Origin: an uncultured Collinsella sp.
GTDB taxonomy: Bacteria > Actinomycetota > Coriobacteriia > Coriobacteriales > Coriobacteriaceae
DNA: 15,541 nucleotides
Assembly: GCA_934630385.1 (NCBI GenBank)
Contig: CAKTWE010000040.1
Coordinates: 1 to 15,541, forward strand
Reading direction: 5' to 3'
The notes beneath the pieces are model-generated. The model did no database searches, was not told the DNA's origin, and saw only the letters and a list, made by a program, of their open reading frames with translations. This document shows, one piece after another, positions 14,435 to 15,541 of this stretch. Within the stretch, counting starts at the first letter, position 1; the number at the start of each line of letters is the position of its first letter. The position numbers were made by a program, and so were the translations under genes.

Positions 14435-15208
14435 ATGCTGCTCGCTATCGATATGGGAAACACGCAGACGGCCATGGGCCTGTTTGACGGAGACGAGCTG
14501 GTGCAGTCGTGGCGCATGCCCACCGACCGCTCCTATACCGCCGACGAAATCCACGTGCGCCTGATGGGTTTCTTTAAGATGTACGGCCTTTCGCTCGATG
14601 CGGTCGACGCGATCGCCTTCGCCGGCGTGGTGCCGCAGCTCTCGCGCGAGTGGCACACCGTGGCCGACCGCATCGCGGCAAACGCCATCGTTATCGGGCC
14701 GCAGACTGCCGCCGTGACCAAGCTGCGTGCGACACGCCCTCAGGCCGTGGGCTCCGACCGCATCGCCAACGCCGTCGCGGCCGAGACCTTCTACGGCGCG
14801 CCGGCGATCGTGGTGGACTTTGGCACCGCAACCAATATCGATGTCATCGATGAGGACGGCTATTACATTGGCGGAGCGATCGCGCCGGGCATCCGCATCT
14901 CCATGGACGCGCTTGCCGCCCGTGCCGCCAAGCTCGCCAGCGTTCCGCTCGAGGCGCCCGAGCACGCCATCGGTCGCGATACTGAGGAGTGCATCAAGGT
15001 CGGCGCCGTGATGGGTGCCGCCGCCATGGCCGAGGGCCTGGTCGCGCGCATGAAGCGCGAGCTGGGCCGCAATGATGCCACCGTTATCGCCACAGGCGGT
15101 CTCGCCGGCATCGTCGCCGATTCGACCGATGCCTTCGACGTGGTCGATGGACAGCTCACCATCAAAGGTATCTGCGAAATTTACCGCCGCATGCAGGAGC
15201 TGGGATAG
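14435..15208 (+). CDS. coaX: Type III pantothenate kinase
   Basis: This is a predicted 257-residue cytoplasmic enzyme that phosphorylates pantothenate with ATP, the first step of coenzyme A synthesis. Family motifs are in order: DMGNTQT (residues 6-12, phosphate-binding loop), FAGVVPQL near 67-74, GSDRIAN (106-112, with the catalytic Asp108), DFGTATN (128-134) and GGAIAPGI near 145-152. The length matches the CoaX family. The open frame extends far upstream (from 14057), but that part runs antisense through the tRNA and is not coding. ATG 14435 is chosen because GGGAG lies 5 bases upstream and the protein then begins with the expected MLLAIDMGNT. It is the only plus-strand gene in the window and is convergent with the next gene. 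A -10-like TACAAT (14393-14398) lies about 37 bases upstream, without a clear -35. Confidence 0.95.
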   Translation: MLLAIDMGNTQTAMGLFDGDELVQSWRMPTDRSYTADEIHVRLMGFFKMYGLSLDAVDAIAFAGVVPQLSREWHTVADRIAANAIVIGPQTAAVTKLRATRPQAVGSDRIANAVAAETFYGAPAIVVDFGTATNIDVIDEDGYYIGGAIAPGIRISMDALAARAAKLASVPLEAPEHAIGRDTEECIKVGAVMGAAAMAEGLVARMKRELGRNDATVIATGGLAGIVADSTDAFDVVDGQLTIKGICEIYRRMQELG

Positions 15209-15210
15209 GA

Positions 15211-15250
15211 CGGGGGCTAAAGTCGAGCACGCCCGATGCCACAGCCCCCG
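15211..15250. other. Hairpin after coaX
   Basis: cgggggct (15211-15218) and agcccccg (15243-15250) are perfectly complementary with a 24-base loop. There is no T tract after it, so it is not a typical intrinsic terminator. Confidence 0.4.
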
Positions 15251-15265
15251 CAAACGTTCGCCAAG

Positions 15266-15308
15266 CCTATTCCTCAAAAACGAAAATTTTTCAGTTTTGA
15301 GGAATAGG
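15266..15308. repeat. 43-bp near-perfect palindrome
   Basis: Arms cctattcctcaaaa (15266-15279) and 15295-15308 are exactly complementary (14 bp), and the interior is itself nearly palindromic (gaaaatttttc). It sits between two convergent genes, so it may serve as a transcription end for both, or be a small repeat element. Only one copy is in the window. Confidence 0.75.
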
Positions 15309-15329
15309 ACCGAGATGCCGCCCTGCAGT

Positions 15330-15367
15330 CACGCAAAAGCCCTCCCCGGTGCAAGCCGAGGAGAGCT
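15330..15367 (-). terminator. Rho-independent terminator of the partial gene at the right edge
   Basis: On the minus strand, arms 15367-15356 and 15349-15338 form a 12-pair stem with two G-U pairs and a 6-base loop, followed by TTTTGCGT. It lies about 40 bases past the TAG at 15407. Confidence 0.85.
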
Positions 15368-15406
15368 TCTGTTGTCATCGTTATCTTTGAGCGCTGGCGT
15401 CCCGCG

Positions 15407-15541
15407 CTACAGACCGCGAATGCGCACAGCCTCGGGCGGAAACTCCTGCTCGCCGGCATCGGTCTTGATGGTCTCGCGGCCCCAGATGTCCAGGCCCGCA
15501 AACACACCGACCGCAAGCGGCAAGCCGTTGGGCGACACCGC
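15407..15541 (-). CDS. C-terminal 44 residues of an unrecognised protein (5' end outside window)
   Basis: The frame is open from the right edge to TAG at 15409-15407 and is followed by a good terminator, so this is the true 3' end of a minus-strand gene. The visible part includes GVFAGLDIWGRETIKTDAGE and ends in AVRIRGL. It has no membrane segment and no motif that I can tie to a family. It is convergent with coaX. Confidence 0.65.
   Translation of the reverse strand, partial: AVSPNGLPLAVGVFAGLDIWGRETIKTDAGEQEFPPEAVRIRGL

Overview
The window looks like chromosomal DNA of a gut actinobacterium of class Coriobacteriia, most likely Collinsella or a close relative. This is inferred from the G+C-rich coding DNA, the mix of an energy-converting hydrogenase, an old-yellow-enzyme-type reductase and a sortase-anchored glycosidase, and the general look of the proteins; no 16S or other marker is present. 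Nearly everything reads on the minus strand; only coaX reads on the plus strand.

Region 1 (1-4330, minus) is the promoter-proximal part of an operon for a membrane-bound group 4 (Ech/Hyc/Hyf-like) [NiFe]-hydrogenase-type complex. In transcription order it holds a 960-residue fusion of the antiporter-like subunit (NuoL/EchA type) with the NuoH/EchB-type subunit, then a NuoB/EchC-like Fe-S subunit, then a NuoC/EchD-like subunit that runs off the left edge. This is the order of ech operons, with the first two genes fused. The large (Ni-binding) subunit is expected just outside the window. The ~285-base leader holds a perfect two-stem H-type pseudoknot and a second structure that could mask the ribosome binding site.

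Region 2 (4331-4860, minus) is a small double-HTH, IS3-OrfA-like gene with its own promoter and a strong terminator, standing alone upstream of the hydrogenase leader. About 240 bases of AT-rich DNA without a gene follow.

Region 3 (5107-7252, minus) is a single-gene unit for a 676-residue FMN/FAD/4Fe-4S enoate-reductase-like flavoenzyme with its own terminator.

Region 4 (7535-13240, minus) is one very large gene for a secreted, cell-wall-anchored GH36-like glycoside hydrolase (1806 residues). It carries discoidin-like binding domains, FIVAR-like helices, a Listeria-Bacteroides-type repeat and a C-terminal LPRAG sorting signal. Its putative promoter has a perfect 14-bp palindrome between the -35 and -10 boxes, which suggests control by a repressor.

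Region 5 (13240-14160) has no convincing gene. It holds copies of a ~60-bp inverted-repeat element (also present on the other side of the glycosidase gene), a block of motifs spaced 18-22 bp apart including a 21-bp tandem repeat, a run of nine C, and a possible promoter followed by two large hairpins.

Region 6 (14112-15541) holds an initiator tRNA-Met (minus), coaX for type III pantothenate kinase (plus), a 43-bp palindrome, and the 3' end of an unrecognised minus-strand gene with its terminator.

Together the genes suggest an anaerobic, fermentative, host-associated cell that releases sugars from complex glycans at its surface and disposes of reducing power through a hydrogenase and a flavin reductase.
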